A stretch of 64,000 nt of DNA from an uncultured Eubacteriales bacterium. GTDB taxonomy: Bacteria > Bacillota > Clostridia > Oscillospirales > Acutalibacteraceae. A program made the position numbers and the translations under genes. This document shows positions 25,882-33,707 of the stretch, piece after piece. Within the stretch, counting starts at the first letter, position 1; each line of letters begins with the position of its first letter. Under the pieces are notes generated by a model, which saw only the letters and a list, made by a program, of their open reading frames with translations, did not search any database and was not told the DNA's origin. The stretch covers positions 178,997 to 242,996 of the forward strand of contig CARTIQ010000002.1 in the NCBI GenBank assembly GCA_949068525.1, written 5' to 3'.

Positions 25882-26334
25882 GTGCGGGTTGAAGAGATTT
25901 TGGAGGAGCTGGAGGAACTAACGAAAGAAGCGTGGAACTTGCCGCTAACGGGAGGGAAAGGCCTCATAAACGTTGAAAGAGTGAGGGACTTAATAAGCGA
26001 AATTCGAGACGAGTTACCAAATGAATTGCGGCAGGCCAAAGCGATAATCGCGGACCGTTCGCAGATTATTAGCGAAGCAAAAGGAGAAGCCGAAACAATA
26101 GTGTCTGCGGCTGAGAAAAAAGCAAAGTATATGGTAGAGCGGGACGAAATCGTAAAACAGGCGCAAAAGATGGCGGAAGAATTAGTGTTGGCAGCCAAGA
26201 TAAAGGCTCGGGATATGAAACAAGCAACGAATGAGTATATAGACGACGTAATAAAACACACGGATGAGATGCTAACAGGCGCCGTAGCGGATTTGAGGAA
26301 AACGCGGCAAAACTTAAAAAATGGAGCACAATAA
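25882..26334 (+). CDS. Coiled-coil protein of unknown function downstream of rsmD
   Basis: 150 residues, almost entirely charged helix (MRVEEILEELEELTKEAWNL; later many Ala/Lys/Glu repeats such as EAKGEAETIVSAAEKKAKYM). No membrane segment. Proteins of this kind are often labelled ATPase or ATP synthase subunit B-like in clostridia because of the coiled coil, but nothing here ties it to an ATPase; DivIVA-like architecture is also imaginable. GTG 25882 is preferred because AAAGGAGG (25866-25873) lies 8 bases before it, although the frame extends 23 codons further upstream. It ends at a strong terminator. Confidence 0.8.
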   Translation: MRVEEILEELEELTKEAWNLPLTGGKGLINVERVRDLISEIRDELPNELRQAKAIIADRSQIISEAKGEAETIVSAAEKKAKYMVERDEIVKQAQKMAEELVLAAKIKARDMKQATNEYIDDVIKHTDEMLTGAVADLRKTRQNLKNGAQ

Positions 26335-26337
26335 AAA

Positions 26338-26379
26338 GGAATCCCTGATTTATTTATATTTCAGGGATTTTTATTTTTT
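26338..26379. terminator. Terminator after the coiled-coil gene
   Basis: AATCCCTGA (26340-26348) and TCAGGGATT (26361-26369), perfect 9-bp stem, T-rich tail. It sits between convergent genes. Confidence 0.9.
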
Positions 26380-26399
26380 AGAGTTAAAAAAGGCTTTAC

Positions 26400-27383
26400 T
26401 TAAGTGTTTTTGCCAATAAAATTGAACACCGCTTGGTAGTATTCATCCGGCTGCAAAAACCGACTTTGATTATGCCCGGCACCGTCTATTATGAGCTTTT
26501 CTTTTTTGCAATTAGCCGCATCATATAGCCGCTGGCACATTTCTACCGGGATGAAATCATCAAGCGAACCGTGGATAAACAAGATAGGGGTGCTCGCTTT
26601 TTTAATTTGCTCCAGACTAGAAGCCTCTTCAAAGCTGTATCCAGCGCGAAGCTTAGCGACAAGGCTGGTAAAATTTATAATCGGGAAGGGTGGCAAATTG
26701 AACCGAAGCTTTAACTCGGAGGAAAAGACCTCATCAACGCGAGTATATCCGCAGTCTTCAATGATCGCAACCACGTTTTTAGGCAGAGCCTCACCGCTGA
26801 GCATCATAACAGTGGCAGCGCCCATAGAGACACCATGCAGCACAATTTTAGCCTCGGGATCCTTGTCCAAAATTAATGAACTCCAAATTAGAATATCGTC
26901 TTTGTCCAGCCAACCCATGCCGATGTAAGTGCCCTCGCTCTCGCCGCATGCGCGCAGATCAGGCGTAACAACATTGTAGCCGCGGGTCTGATAATGCTGT
27001 GCGAGATCAAAGACGTTTTGGCAGCTGCTAGAGTATCCATGTACGATAATGGCGTAGTTGTGGGAACCGGCGTTGGAGAGAAATTTAACCCCGTGCAACC
27101 GAAGATTGTCCTTAGACGTCACAAAAATATCTTGCCTGCCAACAGTTTTAAGCCAATAATTAGTAGCCTCGACTTGGCTTTCGTAATTTTTAAAATAAGA
27201 CTCTGTAATCGAAGAAACGGCGACTGACTCAACTTCGCGGTTCGCACCATCAGTAACATCGCCCTTTCTAACAAGAGCGTAGTCAAAAAAGTAGTTACCA
27301 ACGGCAAGCAAGAGAACAAAAATTAGAGCCATGCAAGCCGAGAGGACAGCTAAAAGCCTTCTTCTTTTTTTGTTTATACTCAT
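26400..27383 (-). CDS. Membrane-anchored alpha/beta hydrolase
   Basis: 327 residues. An N-terminal signal-anchor (RRRLLAVLSACMALIFVLLL) is followed by a serine-hydrolase domain like the BAAT/peptidase S9-type family: oxyanion region AIIVHGYSSS, nucleophile elbow HGVSMGAATVM (Ser near 197), acid GSLDDFIP and histidine GAGHNQS. All three catalytic residues are present, so it is probably active outside the membrane on an ester or peptide; substrate unknown. ATG 27383 is preceded by GGGTGTGAG. It lies downstream of a glycosyltransferase on the same strand, 39 bp apart. Confidence 0.88.
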   Translation of the reverse strand: MSINKKRRRLLAVLSACMALIFVLLLAVGNYFFDYALVRKGDVTDGANREVESVAVSSITESYFKNYESQVEATNYWLKTVGRQDIFVTSKDNLRLHGVKFLSNAGSHNYAIIVHGYSSSCQNVFDLAQHYQTRGYNVVTPDLRACGESEGTYIGMGWLDKDDILIWSSLILDKDPEAKIVLHGVSMGAATVMMLSGEALPKNVVAIIEDCGYTRVDEVFSSELKLRFNLPPFPIINFTSLVAKLRAGYSFEEASSLEQIKKASTPILFIHGSLDDFIPVEMCQRLYDAANCKKEKLIIDGAGHNQSRFLQPDEYYQAVFNFIGKNT

Positions 27384-27422
27384 TTTCTCACACCCATTTA
27401 TTTTCTAAAATCGAAAAATACT

Positions 27423-28595
27423 TCACGTAAATATTGCGATGGCGTGGTTGTAAACGTCAACAATTTTGGCCGCCATATTGTTTTTGGTATTGCTGTGAAT
27501 CACGCTATTCCGAACGCGAGCCTTTAATTCGGAGCGCCGGCAGGGAGGCATATTGTAAACCAAGTTTAACTTCTCGATAAAGCTAGCCTCGTCGTTAAAA
27601 ATGAATCCGTTGATATTCTCGACGACCTGCCCCTTGTTTATTGGGTCATCCCGCTGGATTATCGGAAGTCCCATAGACATAGCCTCGAGCATAGATATAG
27701 AGTTTGTATCTGATAATGAAGCGGTCAAAAAGACGTCACAAGTAGCGTAATAAGGTAAAAGCTCAGAGTTTGGAACTTTACCCGTAAATATGATTATATC
27801 GTCAATTTTCAACGCTTTGGCCTGCTTTTCTAAATCCAGTTTAGCGGGGCCGTCACCGATGATTAAAAACCGGAATTTAGTATTGCTCTTTGCGTATTTT
27901 TCTATATAATCAATCAAAACATCGATACTTTTTTCCTTGCCAACGCGAGAGACAATACAGCCGACAAAAGCGTCAGCCGGAATGCCGTATTTCGCTCTAA
28001 CTCTAGCAACATCCGCAAGAGATACATTTTCTGGCGAAAAGCGATCCACGTCAACGGGGTTAGGAATAATCTCAACGTTCTGGTAGATCCCCGCGCGCGA
28101 GAGGTACTCATGACTTTTGGGCGAAGGCCCTGTAATAACGGTAGCGCGTCGGTAAAGGGATCGAATATACTTATAAAAAATACGTTGACCAGTCTTAACA
28201 AGAGGCTTTGGAACAACGTAGTAAACATAGTCGTCGTAAATGGTATGCAGAGTGTAGACAACAGGACGCTTCAGGAGCTTAGAGACCAAGATGCCAAACA
28301 ACCCGATTCCAAATTCGGTGTGAATATGGATGACATCGGGCGCGAACTTTTTAATAATATGGTATTGCCGCATATTTATTGGCATAGAGAGACCGTAGCC
28401 GTAAATCCGTTTTAATTTTATGCTCGGACAATGCAAAACGCCGTGTTCCTCGAATGTAGTGGTATTCTTAGGGTTAGTGGTAACAACCAAAACCTCGTGA
28501 CCAAGGCTTTCAAGCCCCTCTTTAAGGGCTGCCACATGAATAGCCACGCCGTTTATTTCCGGAGCGAAGGTATCTGAAAATAGAGAGATTTTCAT
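27423..28595 (-). CDS. GT4-family glycosyltransferase, probable diacylglycerol glucosyltransferase
   Basis: 390-residue GT-B enzyme. Visible: N-terminal MKISLFSDTFAPEINGVAIH, DVIHIHTEFGIGLFG, and the C-terminal donor site SLSDTNSISMLEAMSMGLPI (E-x7-E type motif). This N-terminal pattern is seen in enzymes adding glucose to diacylglycerol in Gram-positive membranes and in related lipid or mannosyl transferases, so a glycolipid role is likely but the sugar is not certain. ATG 28595; AAAGGATT lies upstream. Confidence 0.85.
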   Translation of the reverse strand: MKISLFSDTFAPEINGVAIHVAALKEGLESLGHEVLVVTTNPKNTTTFEEHGVLHCPSIKLKRIYGYGLSMPINMRQYHIIKKFAPDVIHIHTEFGIGLFGILVSKLLKRPVVYTLHTIYDDYVYYVVPKPLVKTGQRIFYKYIRSLYRRATVITGPSPKSHEYLSRAGIYQNVEIIPNPVDVDRFSPENVSLADVARVRAKYGIPADAFVGCIVSRVGKEKSIDVLIDYIEKYAKSNTKFRFLIIGDGPAKLDLEKQAKALKIDDIIIFTGKVPNSELLPYYATCDVFLTASLSDTNSISMLEAMSMGLPIIQRDDPINKGQVVENINGFIFNDEASFIEKLNLVYNMPPCRRSELKARVRNSVIHSNTKNNMAAKIVDVYNHAIAIFT

Positions 28596-28733
28596 AGCTT
28601 AAAATCCTTTCTTATCGCCCAAAAACAGGGTAATCTAGGATTAAGTATAGCCGAAATTTTGCTATTTTGCAAACGAGCATAAAGTTTCATACTTTTTGGG
28701 GGGACGACATACCATGTAAAAGAGGTGATTAAA

Positions 28734-28991
28734 ATGGCAAACGAGAACAATAAAGCTAAGAACTCAAGCGCCGAGAGTCTGCTAAAATCTGTTGCAAATA
28801 AGCTGGGCAAAAGCCCAAAAGAGCTAGAGAAAGCCACAAAAGAGGGGAGTATAGAGAATTTATTAGGGAGCCTGAAGGAAGACGACGCGCAAAAAATAAA
28901 AAAGATATTGTCCGACAAAAGCATGGCAAATAAAATCTTAGCCACGCCACAAGCGCAAAAGCTAATACAAAAGCTGTTAGGAGAAAAATAA
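28734..28991 (+). CDS. Small helical protein, unknown (first of three)
   Basis: 85 residues, not recognised. All-helical and charged: ESLLKSVANKLGKSPKELEK then a repeat-like ILSDKSMANKILATPQAQKL. No signal peptide or membrane segment. ATG 28734 has AGAGGTG 6 bases upstream. Its stop abuts the next start (TAA then ATG), so the three genes 28734-29812 form a tight operon divergent from the glycosyltransferase. Confidence 0.8.
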   Translation: MANENNKAKNSSAESLLKSVANKLGKSPKELEKATKEGSIENLLGSLKEDDAQKIKKILSDKSMANKILATPQAQKLIQKLLGEK

Positions 28992-29363
28992 ATGGATGAA
29001 CTAACAGAAAAGCTTATGGGGTTGCTCGCAAGTAAAGAAAATGTGGAGAAAATAAAAAATCTAAGCGGTCTATTGTTGGAAGGCAAAGAGGAGCAGGACG
29101 GCCAGCCAAAAGAGCCTAAATCCCCAGCAGAATCGGAAGAGACTTCAAAAGCAAATGACACATCCTCACTAGAAGTGCTCCAAACCATAATGGAGCTGAT
29201 GCCACTGCTAGCCTCAGTAAACAAAGAGGATTACAACACAAGGCTCCTGCAGGCGCTTCGGCCACATTTGAGCGAACATCGGCAGGCAAAGCTAGATAAA
29301 TCGATAAAAATGCTGCAGATGCTCAAATTTTTGCCGGTGCTAAAAAGCCAAGGACTCTTTTAA
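28992..29363 (+). CDS. Helical protein, unknown (second of three)
   Basis: 123 residues, not recognised. N-terminal helix MDELTEKLMGLLASKENVEK, a hydrophilic Glu/Lys/Pro linker (residues 32-55), then a helical C-terminal half with ALRPHLSEHRQAKLDKSIKM and a hydrophobic end (LKFLPVLKSQGLF). ATG 28992 follows the previous stop directly; AGGAG lies about 9 bases upstream inside the preceding gene. Confidence 0.8.
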   Translation: MDELTEKLMGLLASKENVEKIKNLSGLLLEGKEEQDGQPKEPKSPAESEETSKANDTSSLEVLQTIMELMPLLASVNKEDYNTRLLQALRPHLSEHRQAKLDKSIKMLQMLKFLPVLKSQGLF

Positions 29364-29407
29364 ACCAGTTCACAAGCCAGTCGAGATAATGGTAAACGAG
29401 GTAACTT

Positions 29408-29812
29408 ATGAAGAGTAATTTTGAAAACATGGAAGAGATGCAAAGGATGCAGCAGAAAGCGGTTTGGCGGGTGCAAGAGATGCAAAAGCGCGCCAAACAA
29501 AGTCTTGCAGCGAGTGAAAAGCATGCCGAATTAAGCAAGGTGGAAAATTCTACACATCAACAAAAATGCAGCGATATTGGCGAAATTCCGGCGAAGACAA
29601 AAGATTCAGCTATAATACAAAATGCAAATAATATAAGCAAAAATACTAATTGTAAACAAAGCTTGGAGAAAACAGGCACCAATAAAATGAATATTTTTTC
29701 TGCAATTTTGAATGATAAAGAAAAGAGCCTCATTTTGGTTTTGATACTGATTTTGGTAGATGAAAACAGCGACATGAGCCTAATTTTGGCGCTTATGTAC
29801 CTTATAATTTGA
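29408..29812 (+). CDS. Protein with hydrophobic C-terminal tail, unknown (third of three)
   Basis: 134 residues, not recognised. N-terminal Met/Gln-rich helix (EEMQRMQQKAVWRVQEMQKR), a polar, Asn/Ser/Thr-rich middle that looks disordered (residues 45-95), and a very hydrophobic end (EKSLILVLILILVDENSDMS then LILALMYLII). The end looks like a membrane hairpin interrupted by an acidic turn. ATG 29408 has GAGGTAACTT in front. It ends 2 bp from the convergent gene. Confidence 0.78.
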   Translation: MKSNFENMEEMQRMQQKAVWRVQEMQKRAKQSLAASEKHAELSKVENSTHQQKCSDIGEIPAKTKDSAIIQNANNISKNTNCKQSLEKTGTNKMNIFSAILNDKEKSLILVLILILVDENSDMSLILALMYLII

Positions 29813-29814
29813 GG

Positions 29815-30714
29815 TCAGCTTTGCGTTTGTACCGGTTCTATTGCGGATATGTAGTATTTGCCAGTGTCTGCGCCGAGCCGCAGTTTGTATACCATTTGCT
29901 TGATAGGCGTGGGTGAGGCGGCCTTATCTTCGCCCGATCTTAAAAATTTGTCTTCTCGTGACAAATACGACACATTTAAAATCAGCTCATCTTTTTTTTC
30001 GAGAATCTCTTCAATATGCGGCAAAAACGTCCCTGCGTTGCTAATAGAGCTGATATGAAAGTTATCCTCGCCTACCGTGTGCGAATAAAACGCGCCGAAA
30101 ATATCGCCAGAACAATTTATAACATCTGCACTGCCAAACAGATCCACCGCAGCACGTTGAACGTCCGCAACCGGCATAAGCATTAACCCTTGCTCATCGA
30201 ACTCATTGTAGCCTTCTAAGCCGTTCTGAAGAAGGTTACGCCAAATGCAGGAGGAGACAGCCGTGTCAGAATCGGCTTCTAGAGGGGAAGTAAAAGGAGC
30301 GGGGTCATGCATAACGACAGGCGCAATGTAATCGTTGTACTTAGCATAAGTGGAAGAATCGCTAATAACCGAATTGGTGCGGTTTATAGCCGAGAGCAGA
30401 ATAATAATGGCCACAATAGTGAGGATCATGGTAGCACCGGCAAAAAGAAAGCGATAAATGCTGATCTGACGGCTAGTTTTTTGAGAAATTTTAATAGTCC
30501 CGCTGTCAAAAGGTTTAGTGTAGGCGTTTTGACGAGGTTTAGGAGAGCGCATCCGTGTTTGAGCTGAATTTTCTTGTGGTTTTTCTGCGTGCCGCTGCAT
30601 TAACTCTGACCTTATTGGCGTTGAGCTTGTAATGGTAGAAGCCTTAACAACGGCCTTGCCGGCACTTCGGTAGTCCGCGTGATATTCGCTAACTTTTGAC
30701 TTTTCCTGCTCCAT
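29815..30714 (-). CDS. Single-pass membrane protein, unknown
   Basis: 299 residues, not recognised. A cytoplasmic, basic Ser/Thr/Pro-rich N-terminal region (about 90 residues) leads to one transmembrane helix (FLFAGATMILTIVAIIILLS, near 98-117) and an extracytoplasmic domain of about 180 residues with DSDTAVSSCIWRNLLQNGLE and a C-terminal beta-rich part. ATG 30714 is chosen since AAAGGAAC lies upstream; the open frame extends another 33 codons without a better start. Convergent with the three-gene cluster and downstream of pnp on the same strand, but in its own transcript. Confidence 0.8.
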   Translation of the reverse strand: MEQEKSKVSEYHADYRSAGKAVVKASTITSSTPIRSELMQRHAEKPQENSAQTRMRSPKPRQNAYTKPFDSGTIKISQKTSRQISIYRFLFAGATMILTIVAIIILLSAINRTNSVISDSSTYAKYNDYIAPVVMHDPAPFTSPLEADSDTAVSSCIWRNLLQNGLEGYNEFDEQGLMLMPVADVQRAAVDLFGSADVINCSGDIFGAFYSHTVGEDNFHISSISNAGTFLPHIEEILEKKDELILNVSYLSREDKFLRSGEDKAASPTPIKQMVYKLRLGADTGKYYISAIEPVQTQS

Positions 30715-30895
30715 AAACTTGTTCCTTTCTGACGGCCAAGCTAGTGCCAGCCTTAAGTTAAGTAAGATTATAGCACGAACATGATGTAAAAAATAGACAA
30801 AATTTGTCAACAAAGCAATAAATCAAAAAGAGAAAAACCGTACGCAGAACATTGCCTGCATGCGGTCATTTTAGTGTGTTTGCTTATGGAAAAAT

Positions 30896-32995
30896 CTAAA
30901 AATTCTTATCAAGAAGGGCAGCCTTTCGGGACAAATTCACTCGTCCCTTGTCGTCAATCTCAGTAATCTTAACAATAATCTCGTCGCCAATCTTAACAGC
31001 GTCCGAGACCTTCTCGGTGCGCTTGGTGTCCAGCTGAGAAATATGGCAAAGGCCTTCCTTTCCCGGGGCGAACTCAACAAAGGCGCCAAAATCCATAATC
31101 CGACTAACGCGTCCGGTGTAAATGTCGCCAATTTGCGGATCCTTAACAATGGATTCAACAATAGTTAAAGCACGGCGGCAATTCTCAAGGTCCAACCCAG
31201 AAATAAACACGCGCCCGTCGTCCTCAATATCAATTTTAACGTCGCAGTCCAAGCAAATTTTTTGCACGACCTTCCCGCCAGAGCCGATAACATCGCGAAT
31301 TTTTTCAACATCAATCACAGTAGAAAGCATCTTAGGAGCATAAGGAGAAAGCTCAGCACGTGGACGGCCAATAACCTTAAGCATAACCTCGTCCAAGATA
31401 TAATCGCGAGCTCGGTGAGCTTTAAAAAGTGCTTCCTTAATCATAGCCGGAGTCAAGCCATCGATCTTAAGATCCATCTGAATAGCAGTGATACCGCGGT
31501 GAGTTCCAGCGACTTTGAAGTCCATGTCGCCAAAAAAGTCCTCCAATCCCTGAATGTCCACCATAGTCATAAAACGGTCGCCCTCAGTAATAAGACCGCA
31601 AGAAATTCCCGCAACAGGGGCAGTTATAGGCACACCAGCGTCCATCAAAGCTAGTGTAGAGCCGCAAATGGAACCCTGAGAAGTCGATCCATTAGAAGAG
31701 ACAACCTCCGAGACCAAGCGAATAGCATAAGGGAACTCGTCAATAGAGGGAATAACCGGGACCAAAGCGCGCTCAGCTAAGGCACCATGCCCAATTTCTC
31801 GGCGGCCAGGGCCACGGCTTGGCCTAGTTTCGCCAACAGAAAAAGAAGGAAAGTTATAGTGATGCATATAACGCTTTTCGACTTCACCGTCAATGCCGTC
31901 CAGAAGCTGTTCATCGCTAATCGAGCCCAAAGTAGCCACAGTCAAAACCTGAGTCTGACCGCGAGTAAACAGTCCTGAGCCATGAGCACGCGGCAAAATA
32001 GCAACCTCAGCTGCCAAAGGACGAATTTCATCCATTTTTCGGCCATCCACACGCTTTTGTTCGTCCAAAAGCCAGCGCCGAACAATGCTCTTTTGCGCAC
32101 GATACATACATTCATCGATCAAAGCCTCTGCGTCCGGGTAAATTTCTGAAAAATGCTCGTGAACTTTTTGATATATCGGGCCAAGACGGTCATCGCGGAC
32201 CTTTTTATCGTCGGTGTCAAGAGCAATTTTCAAATCCTCGCAAGCAAAATTTTTAATCGCCTCAAACATAGCAGCGTCCGGGTCCGCTGAGGTGTACGAA
32301 AACTTCTCCTTACCTATCTCCTCGCGAATCTCCTTAACAAAAGCAATAATCTGCTGATTCGCCTCGTGCCCCGCCATAATGCCGTTAAACATAGTCTCAT
32401 CGTCAACTTCGTTGGCGCCAGCTTCAATCATAGCAATCCGACTATCGGTAGAAGCCACCGTAACAGACATCTGAGATATCTTCCGCTGCTCTGCATTAGG
32501 GTTGATAACGAATTCTCCGTTAACCAAACCAACGCTAACGCCAGAAATGGGGCCATTCCAAGGGATATCTGAAATGCTCAGGGCAATAGAAGTGCCGACC
32601 ATGGCAGCAATTTCTGGGGAGCAATCCGGGTCAACCGACATAACAGTGCAAACTACAGAGACGTCGTTGCGCATGTCCTTAGGGAAAAGCGGGCGAATAG
32701 GCCGGTCAATAACGCGTGAAACAAGAATAGCCTTCTCGCTAGGACGACCTTCTCTCCGCAAAAAAGAACCAGGAATCCGCCCAACAGCGTACATCTTCTC
32801 TTCAAAATCAACCGACAAAGGGAAAAAGTCGATCCCCTCGCGTGGCTCAGCAGTGGCAGTAACAGCCACATTAACAACCGTCTCGCCATAGCGAACCAAA
32901 CAAGCGCCGTTAGCAAGCTGAGCAATTTTTCCAGTCTCAATAACAAGCGGACGGCCGGCAAAATCAGTTTTAAAAACTCTGTAATTTTCGAACAT
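30896..32995 (-). CDS. pnp: Polynucleotide phosphorylase
   Basis: 699-residue 3'-5' phosphorolytic exoribonuclease of the RNA degradosome. Visible: two RNase PH domains (FPLSVDFEEKMYAVGRIPGS; later FSVGETRPSRGPGRREIGHG), the linking helical domain, a KH domain (VIGSGGKVVQKICLDCD) and a C-terminal S1 domain (GDIYTGRVSRIMDFGAFVEF). ATG 32995 has GGAGG upstream. It follows rpsO as in most bacteria, so it is at least partly co-transcribed; a hairpin lies between them. Confidence 0.97.
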   Translation of the reverse strand: MFENYRVFKTDFAGRPLVIETGKIAQLANGACLVRYGETVVNVAVTATAEPREGIDFFPLSVDFEEKMYAVGRIPGSFLRREGRPSEKAILVSRVIDRPIRPLFPKDMRNDVSVVCTVMSVDPDCSPEIAAMVGTSIALSISDIPWNGPISGVSVGLVNGEFVINPNAEQRKISQMSVTVASTDSRIAMIEAGANEVDDETMFNGIMAGHEANQQIIAFVKEIREEIGKEKFSYTSADPDAAMFEAIKNFACEDLKIALDTDDKKVRDDRLGPIYQKVHEHFSEIYPDAEALIDECMYRAQKSIVRRWLLDEQKRVDGRKMDEIRPLAAEVAILPRAHGSGLFTRGQTQVLTVATLGSISDEQLLDGIDGEVEKRYMHHYNFPSFSVGETRPSRGPGRREIGHGALAERALVPVIPSIDEFPYAIRLVSEVVSSNGSTSQGSICGSTLALMDAGVPITAPVAGISCGLITEGDRFMTMVDIQGLEDFFGDMDFKVAGTHRGITAIQMDLKIDGLTPAMIKEALFKAHRARDYILDEVMLKVIGRPRAELSPYAPKMLSTVIDVEKIRDVIGSGGKVVQKICLDCDVKIDIEDDGRVFISGLDLENCRRALTIVESIVKDPQIGDIYTGRVSRIMDFGAFVEFAPGKEGLCHISQLDTKRTEKVSDAVKIGDEIIVKITEIDDKGRVNLSRKAALLDKNF

Positions 32996-33181
32996 AAAAG
33001 ACCTCCAAAAAATTTATTCAACATCCAAACATAAATCCATAAGGAGGGCTTAGCAATAAAACCTATGTTAAATAAGGCAAAACCAGCTTAAACACACGTT
33101 TCACTGCTAAAACCGTGATTTATATTAGATGCTGCAAGCACAAAAACAAAGAAAACTTAAACAATACCGCCAAAAACGGAT

Positions 33182-33209
33182 AAGCAGATGACGCAAAAGT
33201 CACCTGCTT
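33182..33209 (-). terminator. Hairpin between rpsO and pnp
   Basis: AAGCAGATGAC (33182-33192) and GTCACCTGCTT (33199-33209) pair with one mismatch. On the minus strand it is followed by only a short T-rich stretch, so it may be an RNA-processing or attenuating hairpin rather than a full stop. Confidence 0.65.
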
Positions 33210-33222
33210 CTAAAAGAAAAAA

Positions 33223-33486
33223 TTATTTACGAATACCAAGTTTAGCAATAATAGCGCGGTACCGTTCAATATCAGACTTCATTAAATAACCAAGCAAACT
33301 TCTTCTTTGGCCAACCATCTTCAAAAGGCCGCGTCTAGAATGATGATCTTTTTTATGAATCTTCAAATGATCGTTCAAATCGTTGATTCGCTTAGTCAAA
33401 AGAGCGATCTGAACCTCCGGGGAACCGGTGTCGCCCTCATGCATAGCATAAGTCTCAATAATAGAAGTTTTTTCTGACTTTAACAT
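33223..33486 (-). CDS. rpsO: 30S ribosomal protein S15
   Basis: 87 residues, normal length. Family signature: HEGDTGSPEVQIALLTKRIN, then LKIHKKDHHSRRGLLKMVGQ and RRSLLGYLMKSDIERY. S15 is an early-binding protein of the 30S platform. ATG 33486 has AAGGTGAGG upstream. The approx. 95-nt leader contains GC-rich pairing segments, which fits S15 autoregulation known in other Firmicutes. Confidence 0.97.
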   Translation of the reverse strand: MLKSEKTSIIETYAMHEGDTGSPEVQIALLTKRINDLNDHLKIHKKDHHSRRGLLKMVGQRRSLLGYLMKSDIERYRAIIAKLGIRK

Positions 33487-33580
33487 GTTGCCTCACCTTT
33501 TTTAAAAAATATTCCACAAAACACAGAATAAGGTGGGCAAGCACCCCAAAGGGCTGTATCCTTAATCCGTGAATTAGGTC
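33487..33580 (-). promoter_or_regulatory. Probable S15 autoregulatory leader
   Basis: Between the transcription start expected near 33580 and the rpsO ATG, the minus strand carries short complementary segments (for example AGCCC/GGGGT and GGTGCTTGCCCACC). Known S15 leaders in Firmicutes fold into structures bound by S15; the fold here was not computed. Confidence 0.4.
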
Positions 33581-33586
33581 ATCCTA

Positions 33587-33615
33587 ATTATACTACACCT
33601 TACCGATTTTGTAAA
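33587..33615 (-). promoter_or_regulatory. Promoter of rpsO
   Basis: On the minus strand TTTACA (33615-33610), 17 bases, TATAAT (33592-33587). Confidence 0.85.
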
Positions 33616-33707
33616 GCACAATATAAAAATCAAAGTTTTGGCGAGGCGAAAAAGTTAGTGCCAAATGGATTTAAAGAGTATAGTCATGCTTGTAAACATC
33701 TAAAGCA

